Shown here: positions 1 through 8,424 of the stretch, piece by piece
Layout: each line of letters starts with the position of its first letter
Position numbering within the stretch: position 1 is the first letter of the stretch
Source: Hyphomonadaceae bacterium UBA5336
GTDB taxonomy: Bacteria; Pseudomonadota; Alphaproteobacteria; Caulobacterales; Hyphomonadaceae
Reading direction: 5' to 3'
Length of the DNA: 25,461 bases
Assembly: GCA_002408125.1 (NCBI GenBank)
Contig: DHQO01000012.1
Location: forward strand, 1-25,461
Translations under genes and position numbers: made by a program
The notes under the pieces: generated by a model
Told to the model about the DNA's origin: nothing
The model's database searches: none
Seen by the model: the letters and a program-made list of their open reading frames with translations, nothing else

Positions 1-10
1 CCTTGCCCAT
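1..10 (-). CDS. 5' end of a minus-strand gene leaving the window (first three codons)
   Basis: Read on the minus strand, an ATG at position 10 is followed by codons for Gly and Lys. It is preceded by a purine-rich GAGGAGAGG about six bases upstream, very like the ribosome binding site of fumC in this window. This suggests a gene divergent from pgi whose body lies outside the window. The product cannot be told from three codons. Confidence 0.4.
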
Positions 11-259
11 CGGGGCCTCTCCTCATCTTCGTGGGGCGGCCCGCAGTGCGGGCACTCATCTGTGCAAACCGGTCATCCGGCCTCTGCCGAATTCCCAATG
101 ATCGCGCGACATACAACCCTGCCCCCCGGCTTTCAAGCACTGTTCGCAATTCATCCGCACCAAGAGGCCAAGGCCAAGGCTTGCATGCGCCCACACAAGG
201 GGTAAACGGCGGGTGGGAACCCTATCACCGCCAGCCCGACCATACAGGGAGAAGCTGCC

Positions 260-1822
260 ATGACGCCTGGCCTTCAATCGCATGCCGACCGACTCGCGCC
301 CGTCGCCCTCTCCGACCTGGCCGCACAGAATGCCGCCGAGCCCTTCCTGGAAGCAGCCGGATGGAAGGTCGATCTCAGCCGTCAGCGCACCGATGACGGC
401 GTGCGCGCCGCCCTGCTCGACCTTGCCGAGGAAAAAAGCCTGACCGCCGCGCTGGTCGCCCTGTTCGGCGCCCAGCATGTGAACCCGTCCGAAGACCGCC
501 CTGCCCTGCACTGGGCGCTGCGGGCCTCCTCGCCGCTGCCGGGCGCGGAAGCCGAGGCCGTGCGCACCTCGCTGGAGGCCGCTGACGATTTCGCCGCGAA
601 GGTCCATGCCGGCGCGCCGCTCTCCTCCACTGGCGCGGCCTTCACCACGATTGTCCATGCCGGGATTGGCGGATCGGACTTCGGCCCGCGCCTCATCGCC
701 GACAGCCTGGCGGCGCTGGGCGGGACGGAGATCGAACTGCGCTTCTGCGCCAATCTCGACCCCTATGATCTCGATTCGGCCCTGGCCGGTCTCGACCCGG
801 CCACCACGCTGGTTGTGGGCGTGTCGAAATCCTTCGGCACGGAAGAGACCCTTTATAACCTCTCGCGCGCCCGCGACTGGCTGAAGGCCGCGCTCGGCGA
901 GGGCTGGACGAAACACATGGCACTTGTGACGGCCAATCCGGAGCGCGCGGAGAAATGGCTCGAAGGCGGCGATGCCCATGTCTTCGACCTGCCGCTCAGC
1001 GTGGGCGGGCGATTCTCGCTCTGGTCGGCGGCCAGCCTGTCATGCGCCTGCGTGCTCGGCGTGGAGGCGCTGAAGGCTTTCCGCGCCGGCGCCGAGGCGA
1101 TGGACGAGCATGTGCGCACCGCCCCGCTGGCGGAAAACCTCGCGGCACAGCTCGCCCTGACGGATTTCTGGAACACCTCGATTCTCGGCCATTCCCAGCG
1201 CGTGGTGCTGGCCTATTCGCGCCGCCTGCGCATGTTGCCGACCTATCTGCAGCAGCTGGAAATGGAATCGAACGGCAAGTCGGTGACGCCCGAGGGCGTG
1301 GCCATCGAAGGCCCGACCGCACCGGCGCTTTGGGGCGGGGAAGGCTCGATCGGCCAGCACTCCTATCACCAGTGGCTGCACCAGGGCACGCAGATCGTGC
1401 CGACCGAGTTCATCCTGCCGCTTACCCGCGATGGCGATGTAGAGGGCCGCAAGGCGCTGGCCGCCCACGCGCTCGCTCAGGCCGAAGTGCTCGCAAACGG
1501 CCGCAGCCTGGAGACGGTGAAGGCCGAGGAGCCGGACCTCACCGAGGCGGTCGCCGCCCAGAAGGTGCATGGCGGGGAGCGCCCCTCGACCTTCATGGTG
1601 TATGAAGATTTCGGCGCCCATGCCATTGGCAGCCTGATCGCGCTCTATGAGCACCGCACATACCTCGCCGGCGTGCTGTGGGGCGTGAACTCATTCGACC
1701 AGTGGGGCGTGGAGCGCGGCAAGACCATGGCCGGGCGGCTGAAGCCGGTGCTGTCCGGCGAAGGCGCGGCGGAAGATGCGGTGACGGCGAAGCTCGCCGG
1801 GCTGGTGAGCGGGGCGCTCTAG
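260..1822 (+). CDS. pgi: Glucose-6-phosphate isomerase
   Basis: This cytosolic enzyme interconverts glucose-6-phosphate and fructose-6-phosphate. The 520-residue product carries the family landmarks in order: IGGSDFGP (about 136-143), the phosphate-binding SKSFGTEET (189-197), GGRFSLWS (249-256), the catalytic Glu in QLEMESNGK (Glu335), GQHSYHQ with the catalytic His (about 366), and FDQWGVERGK with the catalytic Lys (about 488). The length is slightly below the roughly 550 residues of the E. coli enzyme. The ATG at 260 follows AGGGAGAAG at good spacing. The stop codon TAG (1820-1822) overlaps by two bases the stop codon of folA on the other strand, so the two genes converge with no room for a terminator. 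Confidence 0.97.
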   Translation: MTPGLQSHADRLAPVALSDLAAQNAAEPFLEAAGWKVDLSRQRTDDGVRAALLDLAEEKSLTAALVALFGAQHVNPSEDRPALHWALRASSPLPGAEAEAVRTSLEAADDFAAKVHAGAPLSSTGAAFTTIVHAGIGGSDFGPRLIADSLAALGGTEIELRFCANLDPYDLDSALAGLDPATTLVVGVSKSFGTEETLYNLSRARDWLKAALGEGWTKHMALVTANPERAEKWLEGGDAHVFDLPLSVGGRFSLWSAASLSCACVLGVEALKAFRAGAEAMDEHVRTAPLAENLAAQLALTDFWNTSILGHSQRVVLAYSRRLRMLPTYLQQLEMESNGKSVTPEGVAIEGPTAPALWGGEGSIGQHSYHQWLHQGTQIVPTEFILPLTRDGDVEGRKALAAHALAQAEVLANGRSLETVKAEEPDLTEAVAAQKVHGGERPSTFMVYEDFGAHAIGSLIALYEHRTYLAGVLWGVNSFDQWGVERGKTMAGRLKPVLSGEGAAEDAVTAKLAGLVSGAL

Positions 1823-2334
1823 GTCCGCTCCAGCACCACGATGTCGAAGGCATGGTCGTTGCGCTCATCGGCGAGATGGGATTCGCGCGACAGCTCGGTC
1901 CAGTCTTCCGGCGCAAGCTCGGGAAAGTGGGCATCGCCTTCGGGCGCAGCATCGACCTCGGTGAGATAGATCCGTTCCACCTGGCCCAGCGCGGCGGCAT
2001 ATAGCGCGGCGCCGCCGATCAGGAACACTTCCGGGTTGCCCTGCTGGATCGCGATGGCCCGGCCCGCCGCCAGTGCCGTGGTGAGGCTGGAATAGACCCG
2101 CGCCCCCGGCGCGGAATACGACCAGTCCCGGCTGACAACGATATTGGCCCGGCCCGGCAAGGGGCGGCGCGGCAGGCTCTCCCAGGTCTTGCGCCCCATG
2201 ATCACCGGCGCGCCCTTGGTTGTGGCCTTGAAATGCTTCAGGTCATCGCTCAGCCGCCAGGGCAGGTCTCCCCGGGCACCGATGACGCCATTTCGGGCAC
2301 GCGCCACAATCAGGCTGAGCTTTGGATAGGCCAT
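1819..2334 (-). CDS. folA: Dihydrofolate reductase
   Basis: This enzyme reduces dihydrofolate to tetrahydrofolate with NADPH, regenerating the cofactor oxidised by thymidylate synthase. The 171-residue product starts MAYPKLSLIVARA and shows GVIG (17-20), the substrate-binding LPWRLSDDLKHFK with Asp31 at the catalytic position, and the NADPH-binding GRKTWESLP (47-55). The C-terminal third has FLIGGAALYAAAL and ends near DIVVLERT, a normal DHFR ending. No strong Shine-Dalgarno sequence is visible before the ATG at 2334. The partner gene thyA lies on the same strand 2 kb upstream (4391-5185) rather than adjacent, and three unrelated genes intervene. The stop codon overlaps that of pgi. Confidence 0.96.
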   Translation of the reverse strand: MAYPKLSLIVARARNGVIGARGDLPWRLSDDLKHFKATTKGAPVIMGRKTWESLPRRPLPGRANIVVSRDWSYSAPGARVYSSLTTALAAGRAIAIQQGNPEVFLIGGAALYAAALGQVERIYLTEVDAAPEGDAHFPELAPEDWTELSRESHLADERNDHAFDIVVLERT

Positions 2335-2431
2335 GTCGGGGATTTCTTGACTTGCAAACGGGAACAGTGGTGTCAGTTCTCACGGGAGTCGCCTAGGCGC
2401 AAATCATTCGGGCAGTTCGGGGCAGTTGCGT

Positions 2432-3106
2432 ATGGAAATCTTGGTGGACCAGTTCGTGAGCCTGGCCACGGGCGGACGGCCCGATGACCTGTTGCTTGTC
2501 TCCATCGGCCTTGCGACCACGCTGGCGCTGATCTGGCAACTCGGCGGGCGGGCCTGGGCGCTGGTCTATTTCCTGACCATTCCCTTCCTGAACTGGTCTT
2601 TCGGCGTGATCGACCCGGTGCATATCGCCGAACCGTCGGACCTCTTCTCGAAGGGTATCGATGTCCATCCGCTGACGGTCGTGACCGGCCTTGTCTTCGT
2701 CTTCCGCGACTTCGTGCAGCGCCGGATGGGCCAGAAGGTGCTGGTGGTGATGGCGCTCGCGATTGCCTGGTCATTCTACTATGCCTGGCCCGTGATCGCG
2801 CTGGCGTCGGGCATCGCCTTCGCGATCTCCGAGACCGCCGACTGGGCGCTTTATACCTTCACCAAATACCGGCTCTCGACCCGCATCCTGTTGTCGAGCG
2901 CCGTGGCCGCGCCCATCGACACGACCATCTTCCTTTATGGCGCCGATCTCGCCCGCCAGATCCGGCTCGGCGACGATCCCGGCAACATGCTGCACTGGGC
3001 CAACTGGGTGGTCTTCATCATCGGCAAGATGGTGGGGGCGCTGATCGTCTCCTATGCGATCCGCCGGCGCGAGGATGCCGGCGAGGTCGACCCCGCCGCA
3101 CTGTGA
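2432..3106 (+). CDS. VUT-family membrane protein (queuosine precursor transporter-like)
   Basis: This is a 224-residue polytopic inner-membrane protein with about six hydrophobic segments. The middle contains RDFVQRRMG followed by ALASGIAFAISETADWALYTF and ILLSSAVAAPIDTTIFLYG, the pattern of the VUT/YhhQ family (Vut_1). Studied members import preQ0/preQ1 precursors of queuosine; the substrate here is inferred from family membership only. I place the start at the ATG at 2432; a TTG two codons upstream (2426) is possible. GGGGC at 2419-2423 is the only, weak, ribosome-binding candidate. The gene is divergent from folA with about 100 bases between starts. Confidence 0.8.
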   Translation: MEILVDQFVSLATGGRPDDLLLVSIGLATTLALIWQLGGRAWALVYFLTIPFLNWSFGVIDPVHIAEPSDLFSKGIDVHPLTVVTGLVFVFRDFVQRRMGQKVLVVMALAIAWSFYYAWPVIALASGIAFAISETADWALYTFTKYRLSTRILLSSAVAAPIDTTIFLYGADLARQIRLGDDPGNMLHWANWVVFIIGKMVGALIVSYAIRRREDAGEVDPAAL

Positions 3107-3202
3107 TATTCCGCCCCTTCAAGGCGACAGCAACAGTTTGTCGCGCGACTCTATAGCAATCTTAAACACAGGCTTTATTCCCACTATATCGGGTAACGAA
3201 GC

Positions 3203-3230
3203 GGCGATCTGCGGGCCTTCCGCAGGTCGC
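3203..3230 (+). promoter_or_regulatory. Strong hairpin in the leader of the AhpD-like gene
   Basis: An 11-base-pair stem (3204-3214 with 3220-3230, one G-T wobble) closes a 5-base loop GCCTT, ending 28 bases before the ATG at 3259. There is no T tract. It could terminate the VUT gene transcript in a Rho-assisted way or shape the 5' leader of the next mRNA. A TATATC at about 3185 could be a -10 element upstream of it. Confidence 0.4.
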
Positions 3231-3258
3231 GGGCACAGCATTTGAACCGGAGAAAGAC

Positions 3259-3609
3259 ATGGCACAGGGCACGAAGGATTATTCGCAGATCACCGGCGCC
3301 ATCAATGAGGGCCTGGGCGGCCTGCGCGGGCATGCAGGTGACACACTTGCCGCCTTCAGCAACCTGTCGAAGGCCGCCACCGCCGACGGCGCGCTCGACA
3401 AGAAGACCAAGGAACTGATCGCACTCGCCATTGGCGTGGCGAAACAGTGCGACGGCTGTATCGGTTTCCACACCAAGGCATTGCAGCGCCTCGGCGCGAC
3501 CGATGAGGAAGTCGCCGAGGCACTGGGCATGTGCGTCTATATGGGCGGCGGCCCATCGCTGATGTATGCCGCCGATGCCTGGACGGCCTGGACCCAGCTC
3601 AAGGGCTGA
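3259..3609 (+). CDS. AhpD-like carboxymuconolactone decarboxylase family protein
   Basis: This is a 116-residue helical protein of the AhpD/carboxymuconolactone decarboxylase family. The diagnostic motif QCDGCIGFH (Cys64, Cys67, His71) is the CxxC-x3-His site that gives AhpD proteins peroxidase or disulfide-reducing activity. It is followed by KALQRLGATDEEVAEALG and a Gly-rich segment, as in single-domain family members. Whether it acts in peroxide defence cannot be told; no ahpC lies beside it. The ATG at 3259 is preceded by GGAGAAAGAC, a good ribosome binding site. It converges on aqpZ with four bases between the stop codons. Confidence 0.9.
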   Translation: MAQGTKDYSQITGAINEGLGGLRGHAGDTLAAFSNLSKAATADGALDKKTKELIALAIGVAKQCDGCIGFHTKALQRLGATDEEVAEALGMCVYMGGGPSLMYAADAWTAWTQLKG

Positions 3610-3613
3610 AGGC

Positions 3614-4303
3614 TCACGCCTCCAGCAGCTTCGCCTTGAACAGGTAGCCGGCGATCCCGGCCCCGATCAGCGGCGCGATGAGGAACAGCCAGAGCTGGAT
3701 CATCGGCTCACTGTCACCGCCGAAGGCGACCATCAGCGCCGGACCGAAACTGCGCGCCGGGTTCACCGAGACCCCGGTCACCTGGATGCCGACAATGTGG
3801 ATCACCGCCAGCGTCAGGCCGATGGCGAGCCCGGCCATGGCGGCCGGCGCCTTGGCCTGGGTCGCACCGAGGATCACCGTGACGAACAGGAAGGTCGCCA
3901 CCACCTCGAACACGAAGGCCGCATGCAGGGCATATTCGCCGAGATAGCCCGGACCGAAGCCGTTCTGGCCAAGCCCGTTCTCGGCGATCTCGTATCCACC
4001 CTTGCCCGAGGCGATGATCCAGAGAATGCCGGCGCCGATCACCGCGCCGACAAACTGCGCGCCCCAGTAGCGCACCAACTCGCCCGCGCTCATGCGGCCG
4101 GAGACGAAAGCGCCGAAGCTGACGGCCGGATTGACGTGGCAGCCCGAAACCGGGCCGATGCCATAGGCCATGGCGACAATCGCCAGCCCGAAGGCGAAGG
4201 CGATACCGAGCTGGCCGACGAATTCTCCCGCCAGCACGGCCGATCCACAGCCGAAGAAAACAAGCGCCGCTGTCCCTAGGCACTCTGCGATAAGTTTGTT
4301 CAT
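3614..4303 (-). CDS. aqpZ: Aquaporin Z-type water channel
   Basis: This is a 229-residue inner-membrane channel of the MIP family with six membrane segments and two half-helices. Both NPA boxes are intact: HVNPAVSFG (NPA at 58-60) and SVNPARSFG (NPA at 181-183). The selectivity-filter residues look like those of water-specific AqpZ: a Phe near 38, His169, Thr176 and Arg184. Water rather than glycerol is therefore the likely substrate. I chose the ATG at 4303 because GGGAGGACCC lies just upstream of it; an in-frame ATG at 4321 would add six residues but sits before that ribosome binding site. Confidence 0.94.
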   Translation of the reverse strand: MNKLIAECLGTAALVFFGCGSAVLAGEFVGQLGIAFAFGLAIVAMAYGIGPVSGCHVNPAVSFGAFVSGRMSAGELVRYWGAQFVGAVIGAGILWIIASGKGGYEIAENGLGQNGFGPGYLGEYALHAAFVFEVVATFLFVTVILGATQAKAPAAMAGLAIGLTLAVIHIVGIQVTGVSVNPARSFGPALMVAFGGDSEPMIQLWLFLIAPLIGAGIAGYLFKAKLLEA

Positions 4304-4390
4304 TTGGGTCCTCCCACACACGCGACTCTGACGCCGTGCAGGTGGAGTCTTTCACCGGAAATCCGGTCCGGGCAATCGGAAATCGAGTGC

Positions 4391-5185
4391 TTAGACCGCC
4401 ACGGGCGCCTTGATGTGCGGGTGAGGCTCATACTCTTCGAGTTTGAAATCCTCATACTCCCAGCTGAAAAGGTCGGTCTTGTCGGGATTGAGGACCATGC
4501 GCGGGGGGGTGCGCGGGGTGCGCTCAAGCTGGCGGTGGGCCTGCTCGAAATGGTTCGAATAAAGGTGCAGGTCACCAAATGTGTGCACGAACTCGCCGGG
4601 CTTCAGGCCGGTCGCGCGCGCCATCATCAGCGTCAGCAGCGCATAGGAGGCGATGTTGAACGGCACGCCCAGAAAGATATCGGCCGAACGCTGATAGAGC
4701 TGGCAGTTGAGCCGGCCGTCGAGAACATTGAACTGGAACAGGCAATGGCAGGGCGGCAGGGCCATGTCGCCGATATCGGCCGGATTCCAGGCCGAGACCA
4801 CAAGACGGCGCGAGTTCGGATTGGTGAGGATCTCACTCTGCACCCATTTGATCTGGTCGATGACACTGCCATCGGGTGCAGTCCAGCTGCGCCACTGTTT
4901 ACCATAGACCGGCCCGAGCTCACCGTTTTCGTCGGCCCACTCATCCCAGATCGAGACCCCGCGCTCCTGCAGCCAGCGCACATTCGTTTCCCCGCGCAGG
5001 AACCACAGGAGTTCAACGATGATCGAACGCAGGTGCAGCTTCTTCGTCGTCAGCACAGGAAAGCGGTCTGACAGGTCGAAGCGGATCTGGCGGCCAAACA
5101 CGGCGCGGGTGCCGACGCCGGTGCGGTCGTCGCGGTCCACGCCGTGTTCCAGCACATCCCGTAGCAATGTCAGATAGGTCTGCAT
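4391..5185 (-). CDS. thyA: Thymidylate synthase
   Basis: This enzyme converts dUMP to dTMP using methylenetetrahydrofolate, producing dihydrofolate for FolA. The product has 264 residues, the same as E. coli ThyA, and collinear motifs: DRTGVGT (20-26), LTTKKLHLRSIIVELLWFLRG, the catalytic Cys146 in LPPCHC, QRSADIFLGVPFNIASYA and HLYSNH. The C-terminus ends IKAPVAV, the mobile tail that closes the active site in this family. The start at 5185 has only a distant GGGAG. The next gene on the same strand is aqpZ, 87 bases downstream; folA is not immediately linked. Confidence 0.98.
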   Translation of the reverse strand: MQTYLTLLRDVLEHGVDRDDRTGVGTRAVFGRQIRFDLSDRFPVLTTKKLHLRSIIVELLWFLRGETNVRWLQERGVSIWDEWADENGELGPVYGKQWRSWTAPDGSVIDQIKWVQSEILTNPNSRRLVVSAWNPADIGDMALPPCHCLFQFNVLDGRLNCQLYQRSADIFLGVPFNIASYALLTLMMARATGLKPGEFVHTFGDLHLYSNHFEQAHRQLERTPRTPPRMVLNPDKTDLFSWEYEDFKLEEYEPHPHIKAPVAV

Positions 5186-5307
5186 GCGCGCTTGCTCCCT
5201 GGCTCCGCCTTCCGAAAGGTTAAGGCGAATCGGACAGTTTCATAGACCAATTTCAACGGATCTAAAGGCTCAATTGGTATCTCTCCCCATCATCGTGGGA
5301 GATGGAA

Positions 5308-5811
5308 ATGAGTCTGAAGAAGCTCGGCCGTGACAGCAAGGGTGTCAGCGCAATTGAATTTGCGCTGATCGGTCCTTTGTTCATCCTGTTCACGATCGGC
5401 ATCATCGAGTTCGGGATCTACTTCCTGAAGCGCAACATGGTGTCTCACATTCTCTACGAGGCCAGCCGGAACATCCAGACCGGCGAGATCCAGAACAGCG
5501 ACAATCCCCAGCAGACCTTCCTGCAGGAATACTGCGCCGACACGCCGGAATTCATGCGCTGCGAGGATATCTCGTTCGACGTGCGCAGCTTCGACTCGAT
5601 CAATGAAGTGACCTTCCCCACCCCGGTCTTCAATGATGAGGGCATTGCGCAGAACTTCGTCTTCCAGCCGGGCGAGGGCGAGCAGATCACCGCGATCCGC
5701 GCCTCGATCCCACACCAGTTCGTCACCCCGCTCATGCGCAACTATTTCCAGCCGAGCGAGGATCCCGCGATCATCGTCGGCTACTCAATCGCCAAGAACG
5801 AGCCCTTCTAA
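5308..5811 (+). CDS. TadE-like pilus assembly pseudopilin
   Basis: This 167-residue protein begins MSLKKLGRDSKGVSAIEFALIGP and continues with a single hydrophobic helix up to about residue 43. That is the TadE signature: a short basic leader, Gly-x-x-(A/S)-(I/V)-E-F-A, then a membrane helix, with the Glu marking the prepilin-peptidase site in studied members. The rest is a soluble domain with two Cys (CADTPEFMRC), probably periplasmic and disulfide-bonded. An ATG six bases earlier (5302) directly abuts the GGAG at 5298-5301, while the ATG at 5308 is six bases from it, so 5308 is the better start. First gene of a three-gene Tad operon; one base separates it from the next start codon. Confidence 0.88.
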   Translation: MSLKKLGRDSKGVSAIEFALIGPLFILFTIGIIEFGIYFLKRNMVSHILYEASRNIQTGEIQNSDNPQQTFLQEYCADTPEFMRCEDISFDVRSFDSINEVTFPTPVFNDEGIAQNFVFQPGEGEQITAIRASIPHQFVTPLMRNYFQPSEDPAIIVGYSIAKNEPF

Positions 5812-5812
5812 G

Positions 5813-6904
5813 ATGGTAAAGTCATTCCTCTCCAACCTGCGTCGTCGCTATGACGAGCGTGGCCTGGCCGCGATCGAGTTCGCGTTCATCCTGCCGATTC
5901 TCGCCATGATGACCCTGGGCCTTGCGGAACTCACCCTGCGCTATCAGGGCGTGGAAAAATTCCACCGCTATGTCAGCCAGGCCGGAGACCTGGTCTCGCG
6001 CAACAATTCGCTGACCACGGCCGATATCGGCGACATCCGCAACTCCGCCGACAAGATGATGAAACCGATCGTCGTGGGCGACAACCTGACCATCACGGTC
6101 ACCAGCATCGGCTTTGACTCCACCGGCGCGCCGAAAATTCTATGGCAGCGCACGGCGCCGGCCACCGAAACTCACCTGCCGGTCGACCCGTCCGACGCGG
6201 TAGGCCTGGGTTATCCCGGCGACACGGTGATCCGCACCGATGCGCAGTTCTTCTATTCCTCGGCGATCTCCACGGCATTCGGCTTCAGCGATGCCAAGCT
6301 CGACCGCAAGATCTATTACCGCCCACGCAGCTCGCGCGTGATCTCCATGGATTCGGCGATCTCCGAGAATGGCGACGACTGGGACAATATCCCCAGCTCC
6401 AGCTCCAGCAGCAGCGACAGCGAGAGCGACAGTTCCAGCGGAAGCGGTAGCTCCAGCGACAGCGACAGTTCCAGCGGTAGCGGAAGCGGAAGCGGTAGCT
6501 CCAGCGGAAGCGGAAGCGGAAGCGAAGATGACGGTAATAACGGTCACGGCAATGACGAGGACGGCTACGACGAATCCAATCCTGGCAACAGCAATGGGAA
6601 CAATGGGAACTCCGGGAACAACGGTACGCCCGGCCTTGGCGGAAACACCCCTTCTCCCGGTCCCAGCACTCCCGCAGGCAATAATGGGAACAATGGAAAC
6701 AACGGGAACAACGGGAACAACGGGAACAACGGGAACAACGGGAACAACGGCAGTAACGGGAATAATGGAAACAATGCCGATGACGATGATGACGATGATG
6801 GCGACAGCATCTGGGACATCATCTTCGGCAATGGCGACAATGACGGAAACAGCAACGGTAACGGCAATGGCGGGCAGTCCTGCCGTCTGTGGTGGTGCTG
6901 GTGA
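5813..6904 (+). CDS. TadE-like pseudopilin with a long Ser/Gly/Asp and Gly-Asn-Asn repeat tail
   Basis: This is a 363-residue protein in two halves. Residues 1-190 are TadE-like: a basic leader, RGLAAIEFAFILPILAMM around a single membrane helix, then a soluble domain. From residue 195 the sequence is low complexity: 43 codons of Ser, Gly, Asp and Glu, an acidic Asn/Gly linker, eleven near-perfect G-N-N triplets, seven consecutive Asp residues, and a short end CRLWWCW with two Cys and three Trp. The family is normally 150-200 residues, so the tail nearly doubles it. The start ATG at 5813 is one base after the previous stop, implying translational coupling. A surface-exposed or adhesive minor pilin is plausible, but the function of the tail is unknown. 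Confidence 0.82.
   Translation: MVKSFLSNLRRRYDERGLAAIEFAFILPILAMMTLGLAELTLRYQGVEKFHRYVSQAGDLVSRNNSLTTADIGDIRNSADKMMKPIVVGDNLTITVTSIGFDSTGAPKILWQRTAPATETHLPVDPSDAVGLGYPGDTVIRTDAQFFYSSAISTAFGFSDAKLDRKIYYRPRSSRVISMDSAISENGDDWDNIPSSSSSSSDSESDSSSGSGSSSDSDSSSGSGSGSGSSSGSGSGSEDDGNNGHGNDEDGYDESNPGNSNGNNGNSGNNGTPGLGGNTPSPGPSTPAGNNGNNGNNGNNGNNGNNGNNGNNGSNGNNGNNADDDDDDDGDSIWDIIFGNGDNDGNSNGNGNGGQSCRLWWCW
6395..6523 (+). repeat. Coding low-complexity Ser/Gly/Asp tract
   Basis: Forty-three in-frame codons, nearly all AGC, TCC, GGA/GGT, GAC or GAG, built from imperfect 6-base units such as AGCGGA and AGCGAC. Copy number could change by slippage or recombination without breaking the frame. Confidence 0.85.
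6677..6775 (+). repeat. 9-base tandem repeat encoding Gly-Asn-Asn triplets
   Basis: Eleven in-frame 9-base units, of which five consecutive copies are exactly GGGAACAAC; the flanking units are variants (GGCAATAAT, GGAAACAAC, GGCAGTAAC). They encode (GNN)8-GSN-(GNN)2. Each gain or loss of a unit keeps the frame. The identical central copies next to diverged outer copies suggest recent local expansion. Confidence 0.92.
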
Positions 6905-6954
6905 CCTGCGCCGCCCCCCCGCTCGACACTGATTTCAATTCTGAGACAGATCCA

Positions 6955-8400
6955 ATGAAGAACGCTCTATTTCAAAACGGCTTTTTTAAGCGCCTTGCGA
7001 GCTTTCACGGCGACACACGCGGCAATATCGCCATGATGTTCGCGCTGCTCGCCCTGCCGATCTTCCTGGTGGTGGGCCTGGCCATCGACGCCTCGCGCGC
7101 CAGCCTGGTGCGCTACCATTTCCAGACGGCGCTCGACTCCGCAGCCCTCGCCGTCGGCAGCATCTATGCCGACCATGACGAGTTGGAGACGATCGCGCGC
7201 GCCTATGTCGACAAGAACTTCATTGTCCACGGCACCACGATCAACGATATCTCCCTGGTCGATAATGGTCAGGAGATCTCCATCGTCGGGGATTTCACCA
7301 TGACCACCTATTTCATGGGGCTCATCCAGCGCGGCACAATCGAGGTCTCCACCGAGACCGAGGTCAAGCGTGCCGGCGGCGGCCTCCTGGTGACCCTGGT
7401 GCTGGACAATACCGGCTCGATGGAAGGCTCGCGCATCTCCAGCCTGCGCGGGGCCTCCCAAAGCCTGATCAACGAGCTGTTCAGCGAGGAGAACAACAGC
7501 GAGGACCTGCGCATCGCCATCGTGCCTTATGCCTCCATGGTGAACCCCGGCCAGGAGGCGGAGTATCTGCTCAGCCCGCTGGATCTGTCCACGATCGACA
7601 CGGATGAGCCGCTGGGCTGGCATGGCTGCGTGTTCGAGCGCTCTGGCGTGCTGAATGCGCTGGCCGATACCCTGCCGAGTGTGCTGGGCGGATACTGGAC
7701 GCCGTTCATCTACCCGCCGGGCAGTGACAATAATTACAACTGGTACAATGAGGATTCCGCGAACGAGAACTACCAGTCGAACAATGGCACCGGCCCCAAT
7801 CTCGGTTGTCCGACCCCGATCGTGCCGCTGACCAACAACAAGGCAAAGCTCGATGCCGCGATCACGAACATGACTCACTGGAACCGGGGCGGGACGCTGA
7901 CAGATATCGGCATGGCCTGGGGGCTGCGGGTGATGTCGCCCGGCATCCCGTTCAACGAAAGTGCAGAGATCGACCCCATCACGATAGGCACAGATACGCC
8001 CCAATCCCTCTGGGACAGCCCGCGCTGGCGCAAGGCCATCGTGCTGATGACGGATGGCGAGAGCGGTTTCTACGACGGCTATGGCTCGGACTCCTGGTCG
8101 TCGGACTATACCGGTTATGGCCGCCAGGGCACCGGCGTGGCTTATGAACTCTATGGCAGCAGCGCCTCTCGTTCGGAGATCAACGCCAATATCGCCGACC
8201 TCTGCCAGGAAGCGAAAGATGATGGCATCATCGTCTATACGGTGGTGTTCACATCCGGCGTCGGGACCGATACCCGCGCAATGTACCAAGCCTGCGCCTC
8301 CGATCCCGGCAAGTACTGGTACGCACCTGATAACGACTCGCTCGCCAACAGCTTCGAGCAGATCGGCTCGGACCTCTCGCGGCTGCGCATTACCCGATAA
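6955..8400 (+). CDS. tadG: TadG-like pilus assembly protein with von Willebrand factor A domain
   Basis: This 481-residue protein is anchored by one N-terminal helix (about 24-46), preceded by DTRGNIAMMFALLALP, the usual Tad-type membrane signal. A soluble region follows and then a von Willebrand A domain. Its metal-site motif DNTGSMEGS (Asp151) and a second acidic loop MTDGESG (Asp367) are visible. Between them lies a long insertion rich in Asn, Tyr and Trp with Cys residues, typical of TadG-like proteins. Studied TadG members are needed for Tad pilus assembly. I chose the ATG at 6955, fifty bases after the preceding stop; the ribosome binding site (GAGACAG) is modest. The Tad motor, secretin and Flp pilin genes are not in this window. 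Confidence 0.88.
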   Translation: MKNALFQNGFFKRLASFHGDTRGNIAMMFALLALPIFLVVGLAIDASRASLVRYHFQTALDSAALAVGSIYADHDELETIARAYVDKNFIVHGTTINDISLVDNGQEISIVGDFTMTTYFMGLIQRGTIEVSTETEVKRAGGGLLVTLVLDNTGSMEGSRISSLRGASQSLINELFSEENNSEDLRIAIVPYASMVNPGQEAEYLLSPLDLSTIDTDEPLGWHGCVFERSGVLNALADTLPSVLGGYWTPFIYPPGSDNNYNWYNEDSANENYQSNNGTGPNLGCPTPIVPLTNNKAKLDAAITNMTHWNRGGTLTDIGMAWGLRVMSPGIPFNESAEIDPITIGTDTPQSLWDSPRWRKAIVLMTDGESGFYDGYGSDSWSSDYTGYGRQGTGVAYELYGSSASRSEINANIADLCQEAKDDGIIVYTVVFTSGVGTDTRAMYQACASDPGKYWYAPDNDSLANSFEQIGSDLSRLRITR

Positions 8401-8424
8401 GGGCCGGAAACTCCCACTCCGCCC

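Noticed and set aside
2347..2375. A TTGACT -35 element for the VUT gene
   Set aside because: No acceptable -10 hexamer lies at 16-18 bases from it.
6677..6775. CRISPR-like array
   Set aside because: The units are contiguous 9-base in-frame codons with no spacers, so it is a coding tandem repeat.
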